Positions 16,969 to 25,349 of a stretch of DNA of 64,000 nt are shown here, in pieces. A program made the translations under genes and the position numbers. The DNA is from Paenibacillus tepidiphilus. GTDB lineage: Bacteria; Bacillota; Bacilli; Paenibacillales; Paenibacillaceae. The notes below the pieces were generated by a model that worked only from the letters and a program-made list of their open reading frames with translations, did not search any database and had not been told where the DNA came from. Position 1 is the stretch's first letter, and every line of letters starts with the position of its first letter. The stretch spans positions 220,699 through 284,698 of the forward strand of contig NZ_VWRQ01000007.1 in assembly GCF_008635795.1 (NCBI RefSeq). Direction: 5' to 3'.

Positions 16969-17301
16969 TCCGCTTCACCCCTCACTATATACGACCCCAT
17001 AAACAGCCGGGCGGTTCCCTTATTACGGAATTTCAGGTAAAGCGGCTGTGAATATGTATAAGAGCTATTCTCCATCGTTAATTCTATTGCATTCTCTGCA
17101 TTGGATCAGACTAAAAATCCACTTTAACCGCTATCTGCTGCATATTGTACATCTGATTGTCTTAAATCTCCCGAAAATCGGGTGAATCAGGATATTCTGA
17201 TGTAAAGGTTCAGCAGAATGCCTTTGGTGCTGAAATCTAGCCCGATCTATTGCACATGATGCAATAACCCCGTGATTAGCCCAATCACAGGACACACAAA
17301 C
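16969..17301. other. Intergenic region upstream of the sigma operon
   Basis: No gene seen. Weak relatives of the TTGTAC/TTGCAT dyad occur near 17090 and 17145. The promoter of the sigma operon should lie just upstream of 16980; I cannot single out one hexamer pair. Confidence 0.4.
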
Positions 17302-17338
17302 GCAGGCCCCCGTCCTCTACCCGAGGCCGGGGGCCTGC
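17302..17338 (-). terminator. Hairpin after the deaminase gene
   Basis: GCAGGCCCCCG pairs with CGGGGGCCTGC around a 15-base loop, 22 bases beyond the deaminase stop. The U-run on the minus strand is short (GTTTGTG), so efficiency is uncertain. Confidence 0.6.
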
Positions 17339-17359
17339 ATTAATCTGTTCTATACTCGG

Positions 17360-18697
17360 TTAGGCCAGCTGCGACACCGCCAGCAGCCGTTTGATCGAGC
17401 GGTCGGCCTCCCGCAGCACGACCTCCTTGTCGACCGTCCGCAGCAGCCCGCGCTCCATCAGGATTTCGCCGTCCACGATGGTGGTCTCCACATCCGCGCG
17501 GGTAGCGGAGTAGACGATGCGTGAGATGGGATCGACGTCGTAGGAAGGGAACGTATGAAAGTTACACAGATTAAGAATCGCCAGATCGGCTTTCTTGCCG
17601 ACCTCGATGCTGCCGATCTGGTCCTCCATGCCGACAGCCTTGGCTCCGCCGATCGTTGCCATGCGGAACACGCTGCGGGCATCCATTGTCGTCGGGCCGT
17701 GCAGCGGCTTCTGGATAATAGCCGCCAGGCGCATCTCGTTGAACATGTCGAGATTGTTGTTGCAGGGCGCACCGTCCGCCCCCAGGCTGAGATGCACATG
17801 CTGGTGCAGCATGCCCGGGGTGTCGGCGATTCCTGAAGCAAGCTTCAGGTTGGAGCCCGGGCAATGGCTGACATGGACACCGCGGTCGCGCAGGATGCGC
17901 TTCTCTTCATCGTCGAGCCAGACGCAGTGGGCCAGAATCAGCCGTTCATTGGCCAGGCCCAGATGATCCAGGTACACGACATTGCGCATCCCCGTCATCG
18001 CCTGCACAATCTCAATCTCCCCCTGGTTCTCGGAGGCATGGGTATGGACCTTGACATTATAACGTGCCGACAGGTCCCGCACTTCCTTCAGCAGCTGCTC
18101 CGTACAGGAAATCACAAAACGCGGGCTGAACGCATATTGAAGCCGGCCGTCCCCGTAGCCATGCCATTTCTCCAGCAGATCCACACTCTCCTGCAGGGAG
18201 GCTGCGGTCTCTTCCTGAAGTGCCGCCGGCGCTTCCGGATTCTTCTGGTCCATCATGACTTTGCCGGACAAGGCGCGGATGCCGCTCTTTGCCAGCGCCT
18301 GAAAGGCATAATCGGTATGGTGAACCGTCTCCATATCGACAATCGTGGTTGTACCGCTGGTAATCAGCTCGCCGATGCCCAGCATGGCGGAGTAGTACAG
18401 CGATTCTTCATCATGCGCCGCCTCCAGCGGCCAGATCCGCTTGCGCAGCCAATCCATCAGCTCCAGATCATCGGCCTTGCCGCGGAACAGGGTCTGGCAG
18501 AGGTGAATATGCGTCTGCACGAATCCCGGAATGACGGTACGGTTCCTGGCCTCCAGCACCTTCTCGTCTTCAAGCGGCTGAAGTCCGCTGCCGATTTCGG
18601 TAATCAGGCTGTCCCGGATACGGATATCCCCGTACACAATCTCTTCCTTTCCGTTCATCGTGATAATCTCGGCGTCCTTGATCAGAATATTCGCCAT
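17360..18697 (-). CDS. Amidohydrolase, probable 8-oxoguanine deaminase
   Basis: 445-residue metal-dependent purine deaminase. HIH (His63, His65) follows VIPGFVQT; WPLE is at 89-92; HTHASE gives His218, His220 and Glu223; His257 lies in AHCVW; SHCPGSNLKLASG is at 277-289; and the metal/catalytic Asp308 is in GADGAPCNNN. By sequence alone it belongs to the 5'-deoxyadenosine/S-adenosylhomocysteine/8-oxoguanine deaminase branch. The riboswitch in front favours 8-oxoguanine deaminase, converting 8-oxoguanine to urate. AAGGGGG sits nine bases before the ATG at 18697; a longer ORF to 18784 would read through the riboswitch terminator and is discarded. Confidence 0.85.
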   Translation of the reverse strand: MANILIKDAEIITMNGKEEIVYGDIRIRDSLITEIGSGLQPLEDEKVLEARNRTVIPGFVQTHIHLCQTLFRGKADDLELMDWLRKRIWPLEAAHDEESLYYSAMLGIGELITSGTTTIVDMETVHHTDYAFQALAKSGIRALSGKVMMDQKNPEAPAALQEETAASLQESVDLLEKWHGYGDGRLQYAFSPRFVISCTEQLLKEVRDLSARYNVKVHTHASENQGEIEIVQAMTGMRNVVYLDHLGLANERLILAHCVWLDDEEKRILRDRGVHVSHCPGSNLKLASGIADTPGMLHQHVHLSLGADGAPCNNNLDMFNEMRLAAIIQKPLHGPTTMDARSVFRMATIGGAKAVGMEDQIGSIEVGKKADLAILNLCNFHTFPSYDVDPISRIVYSATRADVETTIVDGEILMERGLLRTVDKEVVLREADRSIKRLLAVSQLA

Positions 18698-18750
18698 TTC
18701 TGCTTCCCCCTTAACGTTCAATATGGATTGTGCGGCATGACGCAAACGGC

Positions 18751-18789
18751 AAAAAGACCACAAAAATATGCGCAGCGCACACATTTTCG
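18751..18789 (-). terminator. Riboswitch-controlled terminator
   Basis: On the minus strand CGAAAATGTGTG (18778-18789) pairs with CGCATATTTTTG (18761-18772), 12 pairs with G-U wobbles and a five-base loop, followed by a T-run at 18751-18755. The first bases of its 5' strand are also the 3' strand of aptamer helix P1, so the aptamer and the terminator cannot both form. Confidence 0.85.
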
Positions 18790-18851
18790 TAGCCGGAAAT
18801 TTACGGTTCCCAGTAGAGACCCTTAACCCGATTATTAAGGATATACGAAAA
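18784..18851 (-). promoter_or_regulatory. Guanine-family riboswitch, probable 8-oxoguanine variant
   Basis: Three-way junction aptamer. P1 is UUUUCGUA with UACGAAAA (8 perfect pairs, ends 18844-18851 and 18784-18791). P2 is CCUUAA with UUAAGG, J2/3 contains GUCUCUAC, and P3 is closed around ACCGUAAAU. Against the xpt guanine aptamer as I remember it, U47, U51 and C74 are kept (C74 means a guanine-like ligand face). The core differs: J1/2 is one base shorter, U48 is C, and A73 is G. Such a variant upstream of a deaminase in Paenibacillaceae matches the reported 8-oxoguanine ON switch. Ligand-stabilised P1 would block the terminator. Confidence 0.85.
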
Positions 18852-18853
18852 AA

Positions 18854-18876
18854 GGACTATTCATTTGAATAGCCCC
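18854..18876. promoter_or_regulatory. Inverted repeat across the transcription start
   Basis: GGGCTATTC and GAATAGTCC around AAAT lie immediately downstream of the -10 box and cover the predicted start site. It could be an operator or a 5' mRNA hairpin. It is followed by T6 on the minus strand but is too close to the start to act as a terminator. Confidence 0.5.
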
Positions 18877-18906
18877 ATCATAAAACAGAGACAAGTTTTT
18901 TGTCAA
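18877..18906 (-). promoter_or_regulatory. Sigma-A promoter of the riboswitch/deaminase transcript
   Basis: On the minus strand, consensus -35 TTGACA (18901-18906), an 18-base spacer and -10 TATGAT (18877-18882). Predicted transcription start is an A near 18870, about 20 bases before the aptamer. Confidence 0.75.
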
Positions 18907-19004
18907 TAAAACTGACACAATTTCATGTTTTTTAGCAAAATAGCTTCTGGTTCCACACTTGTATGTAATGTTATATTACATTTAAACTGATTTATGCTTG
19001 TCCA

Positions 19005-19532
19005 TCACTGATTTGAGTCGAGTATTTTCTCATATACAGGAAAGGGAGCTGTTCTTCCCGGGAATCTCACCTCACCGCGCAGCTCGTAGCCCATGCCCGG
19101 ATATAACGCCAGCGCCGGCGTATTCTTGCTGTAGGTGTCCAGCCGGATGCCGGTATACCCTTCTTCCCGGGCCAGCTGCTCGGCGAATGCGATCAGCTTG
19201 CGGGCAACCCCCTTCCCCTGTGCTTTGGGATGAACGGCCAGCCGGTGCATCACCAGATAGGTTCCATCATTCTGCGGCCACTGGATCTCCCGGTATTGTT
19301 CAGACTGATGCTCGTCCAGCACCAGGATACCGACGATAGCCCCGTCCATAACATAGGCGTACAAGGTGCCGGCAGCAATATCCGCAGCAATAATCTCCTT
19401 GTTCGGATACGTCTCATCCCATTGATCGCTTCCTCCCGCCTGCATGACCTCCACACACGCGGATACCAGCTCCATGATTTCGGCAATCTCTCCGCTATTC
19501 GCTTGGCGAATGTCCTGACCACTCATCTCCAT
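19005..19532 (-). CDS. GNAT family N-acetyltransferase
   Basis: 175 residues with the complete GNAT fold. The acetyl-CoA pyrophosphate loop VHPKAQGKGVARKL is preceded by the beta-4 strand YLVMHRLAV, and the YSKNTPALALYPGMGY segment is the typical beta-6/alpha-4 region. The substrate is unknown. It stands alone between the deaminase and the small-protein operon. The ATG at 19532 is kept because an AGAGAG-like site lies upstream, although an ATG two codons in is possible. Confidence 0.9.
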   Translation of the reverse strand: MEMSGQDIRQANSGEIAEIMELVSACVEVMQAGGSDQWDETYPNKEIIAADIAAGTLYAYVMDGAIVGILVLDEHQSEQYREIQWPQNDGTYLVMHRLAVHPKAQGKGVARKLIAFAEQLAREEGYTGIRLDTYSKNTPALALYPGMGYELRGEVRFPGRTAPFPVYEKILDSNQ

Positions 19533-19736
19533 CCCTGCTCTCTATAGGCTTTTGAATCCGCTCACGGGAATCTGAAGAGAAGTCTACCACATTCCGGAGC
19601 CTGTATGGTAGTCCGCCGGATACGTCACCGGTCGACCCAAAGGATAGCATGCATATCAAGCTCAAGGAGCAGGAAAGCCGTCAGCGGGTAATCCCGCGCT
19701 GTCTTCCCCGCCCCCTGCAGGACGTTTAGTCAAGCT

Positions 19737-20147
19737 TCAACCTAATTCCAGCTTATGCCCATCCTCGAAACCCTTGGCGAATCCGGCGTCGAACCCCACG
19801 TTGTACGCTTCGGTGTAGCCCTGCTGAAAAGCGTCCTCCGGCGGCGTTTCGGGCGCGACGCCCAAATCCGGGGGGAGCGGAACCACCTGCTGCACTTGAG
19901 GGGGCGGCGGCGGAATAATCTCGACTGCGGGCACCACCTGTACCGGTGGGGTAATGACCTGCACTCTGCGGATCAGCTTGCGGCGGATTCTTTTTTTGCC
20001 CCGCCGCACTCCCGTTCTGAAATATACAACCTTACGCGAACGGCGTTTGCGGCCAAGGCCCCGCTTGACTCTGGCTTTACGTGCCAGGAGCAGCTTGCGT
20101 TTGCGCCCCCGCAGCGCCGAACGCGTTCCGATTCTTCTTTTTCTCAT
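19737..20147 (-). CDS. Arg-rich small protein with GYxxA/GFxxG tail
   Basis: 136 residues. The first about 70 are strongly basic (runs like RKRKLLLARKARVKRG and RRGKKRIRRKLIRR), followed by a Val/Pro-rich linker with PPPPPQ. A C-terminal helix is built on a four-residue period (GYTEAYNVGFDAGFAKGFEDG), the same kind of motif as at the start of both CgeB-like proteins. The start at 20147 is set by GGGAGG nine bases upstream, inside the end of the previous gene; an ATG at 20204 would overlap that gene by 53 bases. No family is recognised. Likely spore-surface related by resemblance to its basic neighbours (inference). Confidence 0.75.
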   Translation of the reverse strand: MRKRRIGTRSALRGRKRKLLLARKARVKRGLGRKRRSRKVVYFRTGVRRGKKRIRRKLIRRVQVITPPVQVVPAVEIIPPPPPQVQQVVPLPPDLGVAPETPPEDAFQQGYTEAYNVGFDAGFAKGFEDGHKLELG

Positions 20148-20151
20148 CCTC

Positions 20152-20454
20152 TTATTCCTCCCGTACTTCATGTACTCTGGAGGTTCCGTGCGCACACGCA
20201 TCATTTAGCCATGGCGCAGCAGGAATTCCCCGTTTGGGCTGATGCAGCGAAATACCGGACATCATCCGGCACATGGCGCTTTGATATTGGCTCAGAATTC
20301 TGATATTGTCGCTCAGCTTGCGGGCCGTCAGCTCCGATTGCCCCGTAATCTCGGCAATGCTCTCCAGTATGGCCGCAAGCGCTGCCTGGCTGCGGGCAAT
20401 GGAGCGGATCATCTCCAGCTTGACGGCGTGTTCAGAGCTCAGCCCGCCGCTCAT
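20152..20454 (-). CDS. Small helical protein, unknown function
   Basis: 100 residues, mostly amphipathic helix (KLEMIRSIARSQAALAAILE then TARKLSDNIRILSQYQ), with no signal peptide or membrane segment. Its ATG overlaps the TGA of the upstream gene (ATGA) and the Arg-rich gene begins four bases after its stop, so it is the third gene of a tight four-gene operon. I do not recognise a family; helical pattern and size resemble its two upstream neighbours, suggesting they interact or derive from one another. Confidence 0.75.
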   Translation of the reverse strand: MSGGLSSEHAVKLEMIRSIARSQAALAAILESIAEITGQSELTARKLSDNIRILSQYQSAMCRMMSGISLHQPKRGIPAAPWLNDACAHGTSRVHEVREE

Positions 20455-20792
20455 TTGCTCTCTTCTCCGAAGTCGAAGCCGTCGCCGGACATGCCGTCAA
20501 AGCCTTCCCCGCCGCCTTCCTCGCCGCTGCCAAGCACCGCCTTGAGGTTGCTGTACAGGCCGTTCTCCAGCTTGGTCAACCCCTCCATCAGCTCGACTAC
20601 CACCTCGTGGATGGAGATTGACTCCTTCAATTGATCTTGCTGCGACTCAAATACTCTGGCGTGAACATGGTTCTGCGTCCATTGCTTTACTTTTTCCGCT
20701 TCCACCGCCTTGGCTTCAAGGATCATGGCGATGTTCCACTGAATGGCAGCGGACGATTCCAGCATTTGCAGATAAGCCTTCTCTCTGCTCAT
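20451..20792 (-). CDS. Small helical protein with Gly/Asp-rich tail
   Basis: 113 residues. A long helical part (MLESSAAIQWNIAMILEAKA and a second helix near 65-85) is followed by an acidic Gly-rich tail containing FDGMSGDGFDFGEE. Second gene of the operon; ATGA overlap with the next. No recognised family. The acidic tail contrasts with the basic Arg-rich protein of the same operon, which would allow electrostatic pairing (inference). Confidence 0.75.
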   Translation of the reverse strand: MSREKAYLQMLESSAAIQWNIAMILEAKAVEAEKVKQWTQNHVHARVFESQQDQLKESISIHEVVVELMEGLTKLENGLYSNLKAVLGSGEEGGGEGFDGMSGDGFDFGEESK

Positions 20793-20822
20793 CTTCCGCC
20801 TCCTGCTCTTGTTGTAGCTTCG

Positions 20823-21116
20823 TTACTCTTCTTCATGACCGTTCAGTTCCTTGACGACCCTGCCCACCCCTTCAGCCATAGCCTCTTCCAGATCGGCAAT
20901 GGCGTTCAAGTAAGCGATGATGTTCTTGTTCACCTGACCTGAACTTTCGATCAGCCCGCTGATTCCGTCAAAATCAGGATCTGCATCCGGCAGATCATGG
21001 ACAATTTGCGACATACGGACGGCAACGTGGCGCTCGGCGTCGAGAATCCGTGCCATCTGTTCGTGCGTATGGGCCATGTGCTGCAGGATTTTCGTGATTT
21101 TATTCTGCACCTTCAT
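20823..21116 (-). CDS. Small helical protein, first gene of operon
   Basis: About 97 residues beginning MKVQNKITKILQHMAHTHEQ, entirely helical with an acidic C-terminus. The ORF is open upstream to 21233, but that extension has no ribosome site; AAAGGAGA lies just before the ATG at 21116 and eight bases before an in-frame GTG at 21110, so the start is one of these two. No family recognised. It heads the four-gene operon ending with the Arg-rich protein. Confidence 0.7.
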   Translation of the reverse strand: MKVQNKITKILQHMAHTHEQMARILDAERHVAVRMSQIVHDLPDADPDFDGISGLIESSGQVNKNIIAYLNAIADLEEAMAEGVGRVVKELNGHEEE

Positions 21117-21329
21117 GTCTCCTTTGCTCAAACGCCCTGCTACAGCATATGCGGCAATAGCCTGCCCGGTGCGAAAGAAGCGGCCGTAAGCATCGGATAA
21201 ACGCATACACTGGAAGAAGGTAACAAAGAACATTGACAGACCAAAGAGCTCAGGATTATGCTGGGGCTGAAATTGAATGATTATCTACAGACAGCAGGAA
21301 AAGGCTCCTGCCGTGATCGGAGGAACGCG

Positions 21330-21860
21330 ATGAACCTGTCAAGCTTTCGCCTGGATTTGACCCCTTTAACTTCAGGTGAGCTGTCCCTGGCTACCTATGA
21401 TTATGCCGGACTGGAGCAATCGCTCGGTCTAAACGTAACCGGAACCACACTGGATGAAGAAATGCGGTACGCCATGCGGGTCAGACTATACAAGGTGCTG
21501 GCGCAGGAGAGTAACTACCTCTGGCTGACCAACTGGGCCATTGTCCACAGAGAGGAGCAGCGGATTATCGGCTTTCTGATTCTGAAAGGGAGCCCGAGCG
21601 AGCAAGGCGAAGTCATTATCGGCTATGTCATCGACGAAAGCCACAGAAGACAAGGCTACGCCACGGAGGCCGTTCGCCGGATCTGCGAATGGATCTTTCA
21701 GCATCCGCGCGCCTTATGGGTTGTCGCCGACACCGAGAAGGACAATTTCGCCTCACATAATGTTCTGAAGGGGCTGGGAGCGGAGCTGTACCGGGAGACG
21801 GAGGAGCTGTACTGGTGGAGAATCCCCTCACCGGCCGCTGTGGAGCTGGAAGCCCGGTAA
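21330..21860 (+). CDS. GNAT family N-acetyltransferase (RimJ/RimL-like)
   Basis: 176 residues. FLILKGSPSEQGEVIIGYVI is followed by the acetyl-CoA loop DESHRRQGYATEAVRRIC and the ADTEKDNFASHNVLKGLGA segment typical of RimJ/RimL-type enzymes. GGAGG six bases before ATG 21330 fixes the start; the ORF to 21258 has no ribosome site. Divergent from the small-protein operon, and followed by its own terminator. Substrate unknown. Confidence 0.9.
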   Translation: MNLSSFRLDLTPLTSGELSLATYDYAGLEQSLGLNVTGTTLDEEMRYAMRVRLYKVLAQESNYLWLTNWAIVHREEQRIIGFLILKGSPSEQGEVIIGYVIDESHRRQGYATEAVRRICEWIFQHPRALWVVADTEKDNFASHNVLKGLGAELYRETEELYWWRIPSPAAVELEAR

Positions 21861-21945
21861 GACAGGCAGCATTTTGCGTTGACCTCACAGGTGATCGCAG
21901 GCTCGAATAGGTCTCTGCTGAACCGGTTATAACCTATACATGAAC

Positions 21946-21991
21946 AACCCGGACCAGACGGTAAATTCCCGCAGGGTCCGGGTTTATTTTT
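21946..21991 (+). terminator. Terminator of the GNAT gene
   Basis: AACCCGGACC pairs with GGTCCGGGTT, followed by TATTTTT. It sits between two convergent genes; the minus strand lacks a U-run. Confidence 0.8.
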
Positions 21992-22012
21992 CACATATTA
22001 CATAAGAAAATC

Positions 22013-24106
22013 TCAAATAACCGCCTTATAGCTAATGGAATAGCTCTTCCCCGCTTCAATTACCACTTCGTAGCGGTCCCCGCCAATTGGGAGTATATTA
22101 CCGAAATTACATACAGGCTGTTCGCTGCTGTCGAAGGCAAGCACTCCGGAAGCATTCGTGCTCTCTACGCGGATGTTCGAGGAGTCGACCTCCACATTGA
22201 CCTGCCCCGTTCCGGTTGGCACCGTCCCTTTCATGTGCTCAAGGCCGCCGAGGTTCGGCTCAATGCGGCAGGTTCCATATCCCGGCGAGGCCGGAGTAAC
22301 GCCAAGGAAGTATTTGCCCAGCAGGTAGACCGGACCCGCCCCCCAGGCATGGCACAAGCTTTTACCAAAGGGCATACCGTACATACTGTAATGGGCGTCG
22401 TCCGCCAGCGACGGATCGTATTCTTCCCAGAAGGCCGTTGCCCCCAGTGCAATCATTCCGCCCCAGTAAGACAGAATCCGCTGCCGCACCTGTTCATGCT
22501 GTCCCCCTTCACAGAGTACCGCCATTTCATGGAACATCATATAAGGCGTGCGGATCTGCGGAACCTCCGGGTTCAGAAGAACGCTCTGAATGACGCGCTC
22601 ACGTTGTTCAGGTGTAAGATAGCCGTAGGTCATAGCGAACATGCTGGCGTGCTTCGTCAGTTCAGGCTGTGTAACGCCATCCACCCGGTGATGGAGCAAT
22701 CCGCCCTTCTCCTCGTCCCAGAACAGCTGCATCGTTCTGGCCTTCAGTTCTTCGGCAAGCTTGCGGTAGGAAGCCGAAGCCGGAATATCCCCCGCCAGTC
22801 CGGCAAAAGCGCCCATGGCATCAAGGCTGCGGGCCAGCAACAATTGGATCGTGCTTACAGCCCCCGTATTCTTGAAATCTGCCCAATCCACGAATACCCA
22901 GTCTCCGGGACGGCCTTCAAGGAACCCTTCCGTATTCCGCTGCTCCAGGCAGAATTCCATCAGCGAGACGGCGCGGTCGTAATATTGCCTGACGAAACCG
23001 GCGTCGCCGGTGTACAGATAATAATCGTAAAGGGAAATAAACCAATACAGGGAGTAATCCAGAATGGTATTAACATGCTTGATGAACGGGTCCTTTCCCC
23101 TAAGCGCAACAAGCGTCCGGCGCGTCACATCCAGATCGAAGAAGCTGTAATAATTCATCAGGAAAGCCTGGTAGGCATCCCCGGACCACACCCAGTGGTC
23201 CCGTTTGATACCGTCAAGGAAGAATTCCCGCGTGTTGAGGTGCAGGGTGTACAGCCCCATCTCGTAAATCTCGTTCAGCTTCGGATTGGAGCATTCGAAG
23301 GAGCCCCGGTAATCGAGCGGCACATATTCATAGAGCATAGAAACCTGGCTCCAGCTTACGCCGGGATCGGCATGAATCCAGACATAGCGGAACGCCTTGG
23401 CGTCATCCAGCGTGAAGATGCCGTCTTCGCCGTCTACCTCTGTTCCGTTCACGAAGAGCTCGTCCAGACTGTAACATCCACCCGGGGAAAGCGCCTCCAC
23501 AATGGATTCTCCGTAATAGATTCTCACAGAGCCGGCGCCTGCCAGATTATGAAACCGAAGGTAGCCAAACGTCTCCCGCCCAAAATCGAGCAGCGGAAAG
23601 CCATCCCGCAGCTCGATGGAGGCCGGCTCCTGCGGTATAACTGCCAGACGGAACTGCGACGGACGGTTCTCAGGCGAATCGAATGTCCAGGACCCTGCCG
23701 GGAGCCAGTCGTTCTGATAGGAGCTTGCCTCCCAGTCCGGGCCGGTCCGCACATGCTCACCTTCAATCAGCAGGGCCGGTGCTTCAGCATCGCTGAATAC
23801 ACATACTGTAATTTGATGGCGGCCGGCCGGAAGTGTAATCACCGGAGCGTTCGAACGGTAATTCTCCATGCCGTCCAGAAAGAGCGAGAAGGTGCCCTCC
23901 GCCGTGATCCGGATTTGCTCCTCCTGCGGCAGATCGTAGGTATACCGGAAGCTGACGTTCGAGTAATGACGGTCCAGCCGCCAGAAGACCGGGTACATCA
24001 CGCCCCGCGACTTGCGCTTGACGGACACTTTTTCATGAAGCCGTATTTCGAAATCGCCCGGATACCAGATCCAGGCTGCTGACGGATTGTTCGTAAACTG
24101 TTCCAA
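22013..24106 (-). CDS. GH78-like alpha-L-rhamnosidase family protein
   Basis: About 697 residues. N-terminal beta domains are followed by an (alpha/alpha)6 catalytic domain with FLDGIKRDHWVWSGDAYQAF (general-acid region around the Asp of DGIKRD and Glu residues further on) and WEEYDPS near the end of the barrel. This is the layout of family 78 glycosidases. No signal peptide, so it acts inside the cell on imported oligosaccharides. Start: TTG at 24104-24106 with AAGGGGG eight bases upstream; the longer ORF to 24241 starts inside promoter-like sequence. There is no transporter next to it. Confidence 0.82.
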   Translation of the reverse strand: MEQFTNNPSAAWIWYPGDFEIRLHEKVSVKRKSRGVMYPVFWRLDRHYSNVSFRYTYDLPQEEQIRITAEGTFSLFLDGMENYRSNAPVITLPAGRHQITVCVFSDAEAPALLIEGEHVRTGPDWEASSYQNDWLPAGSWTFDSPENRPSQFRLAVIPQEPASIELRDGFPLLDFGRETFGYLRFHNLAGAGSVRIYYGESIVEALSPGGCYSLDELFVNGTEVDGEDGIFTLDDAKAFRYVWIHADPGVSWSQVSMLYEYVPLDYRGSFECSNPKLNEIYEMGLYTLHLNTREFFLDGIKRDHWVWSGDAYQAFLMNYYSFFDLDVTRRTLVALRGKDPFIKHVNTILDYSLYWFISLYDYYLYTGDAGFVRQYYDRAVSLMEFCLEQRNTEGFLEGRPGDWVFVDWADFKNTGAVSTIQLLLARSLDAMGAFAGLAGDIPASASYRKLAEELKARTMQLFWDEEKGGLLHHRVDGVTQPELTKHASMFAMTYGYLTPEQRERVIQSVLLNPEVPQIRTPYMMFHEMAVLCEGGQHEQVRQRILSYWGGMIALGATAFWEEYDPSLADDAHYSMYGMPFGKSLCHAWGAGPVYLLGKYFLGVTPASPGYGTCRIEPNLGGLEHMKGTVPTGTGQVNVEVDSSNIRVESTNASGVLAFDSSEQPVCNFGNILPIGGDRYEVVIEAGKSYSISYKAVI

Positions 24107-24286
24107 TGTGTAATCCCCCTTCGCCGTTTGCTGGTTTGATTGTATACCATTCACGTGAAAACCAAGGGTGGATATAGTGACAAATACAACCGTGAAATGT
24201 GACTTTAGATAAAAAAGAATGAACCGACAGCGCAGGCTCATTCTTCCGTAAAGGTATATCTCTGATTCACTTGTGATCCTTGCTCA

Positions 24287-25204
24287 TCATTTGGATGTTT
24301 CGACGTAAAGCTCATTCATAACGGTTTGAATGCGGTAGGAGTGTTCAGGTAATTCCGATTCGATAAATGCTTTTACAGCATGCGCTTCGATGTCATACAT
24401 CACTTCAAGCTCTTTAGAAAAAAGCTTGCGCTCTTCTTGAATTAACTTGGCTAAACGGGGTTTCGCTTGCGGCGAAATCTCGTGCGCTATAATTTGTTGA
24501 AGGGCTTGTACATAGCAATCCAAAGGTCTGGCCCCGACGATCTTCACACCTTTATTGTCCTCGTTGACCATTATAACGGTTGGAAATCCCCGTACGCCTA
24601 AGCGGGAGGACAGCTGAAAATCCTCCTCCAGCAAATCCTGGGCGGAATCGAGCGCGGCTTCTTCAACGATGTGCCGGCCATCCAGTCCGAGCTGGTCAAC
24701 GATGGTTGCCAGCACTTCATCTTCAGCAATATTTTGATTAGATACAAATACCGCTTCCCGGGCGCGTCGTAAGAAATCCGTTTCTCTGCCTTCATGTCTG
24801 TGCTGGATAACCTTGAACACTCTCGAAGGCGGGAATGAGGATTGAATAGGACGGGTATGCCATAGCGATCCGTCGATGGGCATACGGGAATGCTTGCCCA
24901 CTTCGCGCCAATGCTCAGCAACATCGGACGGCTTCTGGATACCGTTGCCTCCATCCGAAAAGCCCTTCCAGCTCGGCAGCAAGCCTCCCATTATGATTTT
25001 CAAATGAAAGTACTGCCCATATTCCTGAATAAAACGGCCCAGGACAGGCTCCAAAGCCCAGCAATGAGAGCAAATCGGATCCGTAACATAATAAAGCGTC
25101 ACATTCTTCCCGGCTGGGTTCAGATCAATTTCCTGCACGGCTTCTTCATCTGCAGCACCACAAATGCCGGTCTCCATATCGCACATCATATGAGAATCTC
25201 TCAT
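24287..25204 (-). CDS. DsbA-family thioredoxin-fold protein (SpxH/FrnE-like)
   Basis: 305 residues. A thioredoxin-like strand YYVTDPICSHCWALEP holds a CxxC (CSHC) about residue 44, a large helical insert follows, and a cis-Pro region GVRGFPTVIMV lies near 200. This is the DsbA/2-hydroxychromene/YjbH group; SpxH (YjbH) of Bacillus is the ClpXP adaptor for Spx and has this organisation, but FrnE-like oxidoreductases look alike. It is transcribed away from an HxlR regulator with a redox-type N-terminal Cys, supporting a thiol-stress role. GGAG precedes the ATG by 12 bases. Confidence 0.82.
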   Translation of the reverse strand: MRDSHMMCDMETGICGAADEEAVQEIDLNPAGKNVTLYYVTDPICSHCWALEPVLGRFIQEYGQYFHLKIIMGGLLPSWKGFSDGGNGIQKPSDVAEHWREVGKHSRMPIDGSLWHTRPIQSSFPPSRVFKVIQHRHEGRETDFLRRAREAVFVSNQNIAEDEVLATIVDQLGLDGRHIVEEAALDSAQDLLEEDFQLSSRLGVRGFPTVIMVNEDNKGVKIVGARPLDCYVQALQQIIAHEISPQAKPRLAKLIQEERKLFSKELEVMYDIEAHAVKAFIESELPEHSYRIQTVMNELYVETSK

Positions 25205-25316
25205 GCGTAATTTCAGCTCCTATACGGTTATTATAAGTGACATGATTTATTGTCCTTTGTATAGTATGATTATATTGCGTATAATCTTATGAACAAGTAC
25301 TATTATTTTTAATACC

Positions 25317-25335
25317 TAGTATAATTTATATACTA
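25317..25335. promoter_or_regulatory. Candidate HxlR operator
   Basis: Perfect 7-bp inverted repeat TAGTATA-ATTTA-TATACTA, 15 bases before the HxlR start codon. A partial copy (ATAGTATGATTATA) lies at about 25261. Both are in the divergent promoter region, consistent with one regulator controlling both genes. Confidence 0.55.
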
Positions 25336-25349
25336 TTGGAGGATTTAGT

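Noticed and set aside
18698..18784. N-terminal extension of the deaminase (29 residues)
   Set aside because: It overlaps the riboswitch terminator and U-run and lacks a ribosome site, while AAGGGGG serves the ATG at 18697.
18854..18876. Terminator upstream of the aptamer
   Set aside because: The hairpin is followed by T6, but it overlaps the predicted start site, so no transcript from this promoter contains the whole of it.
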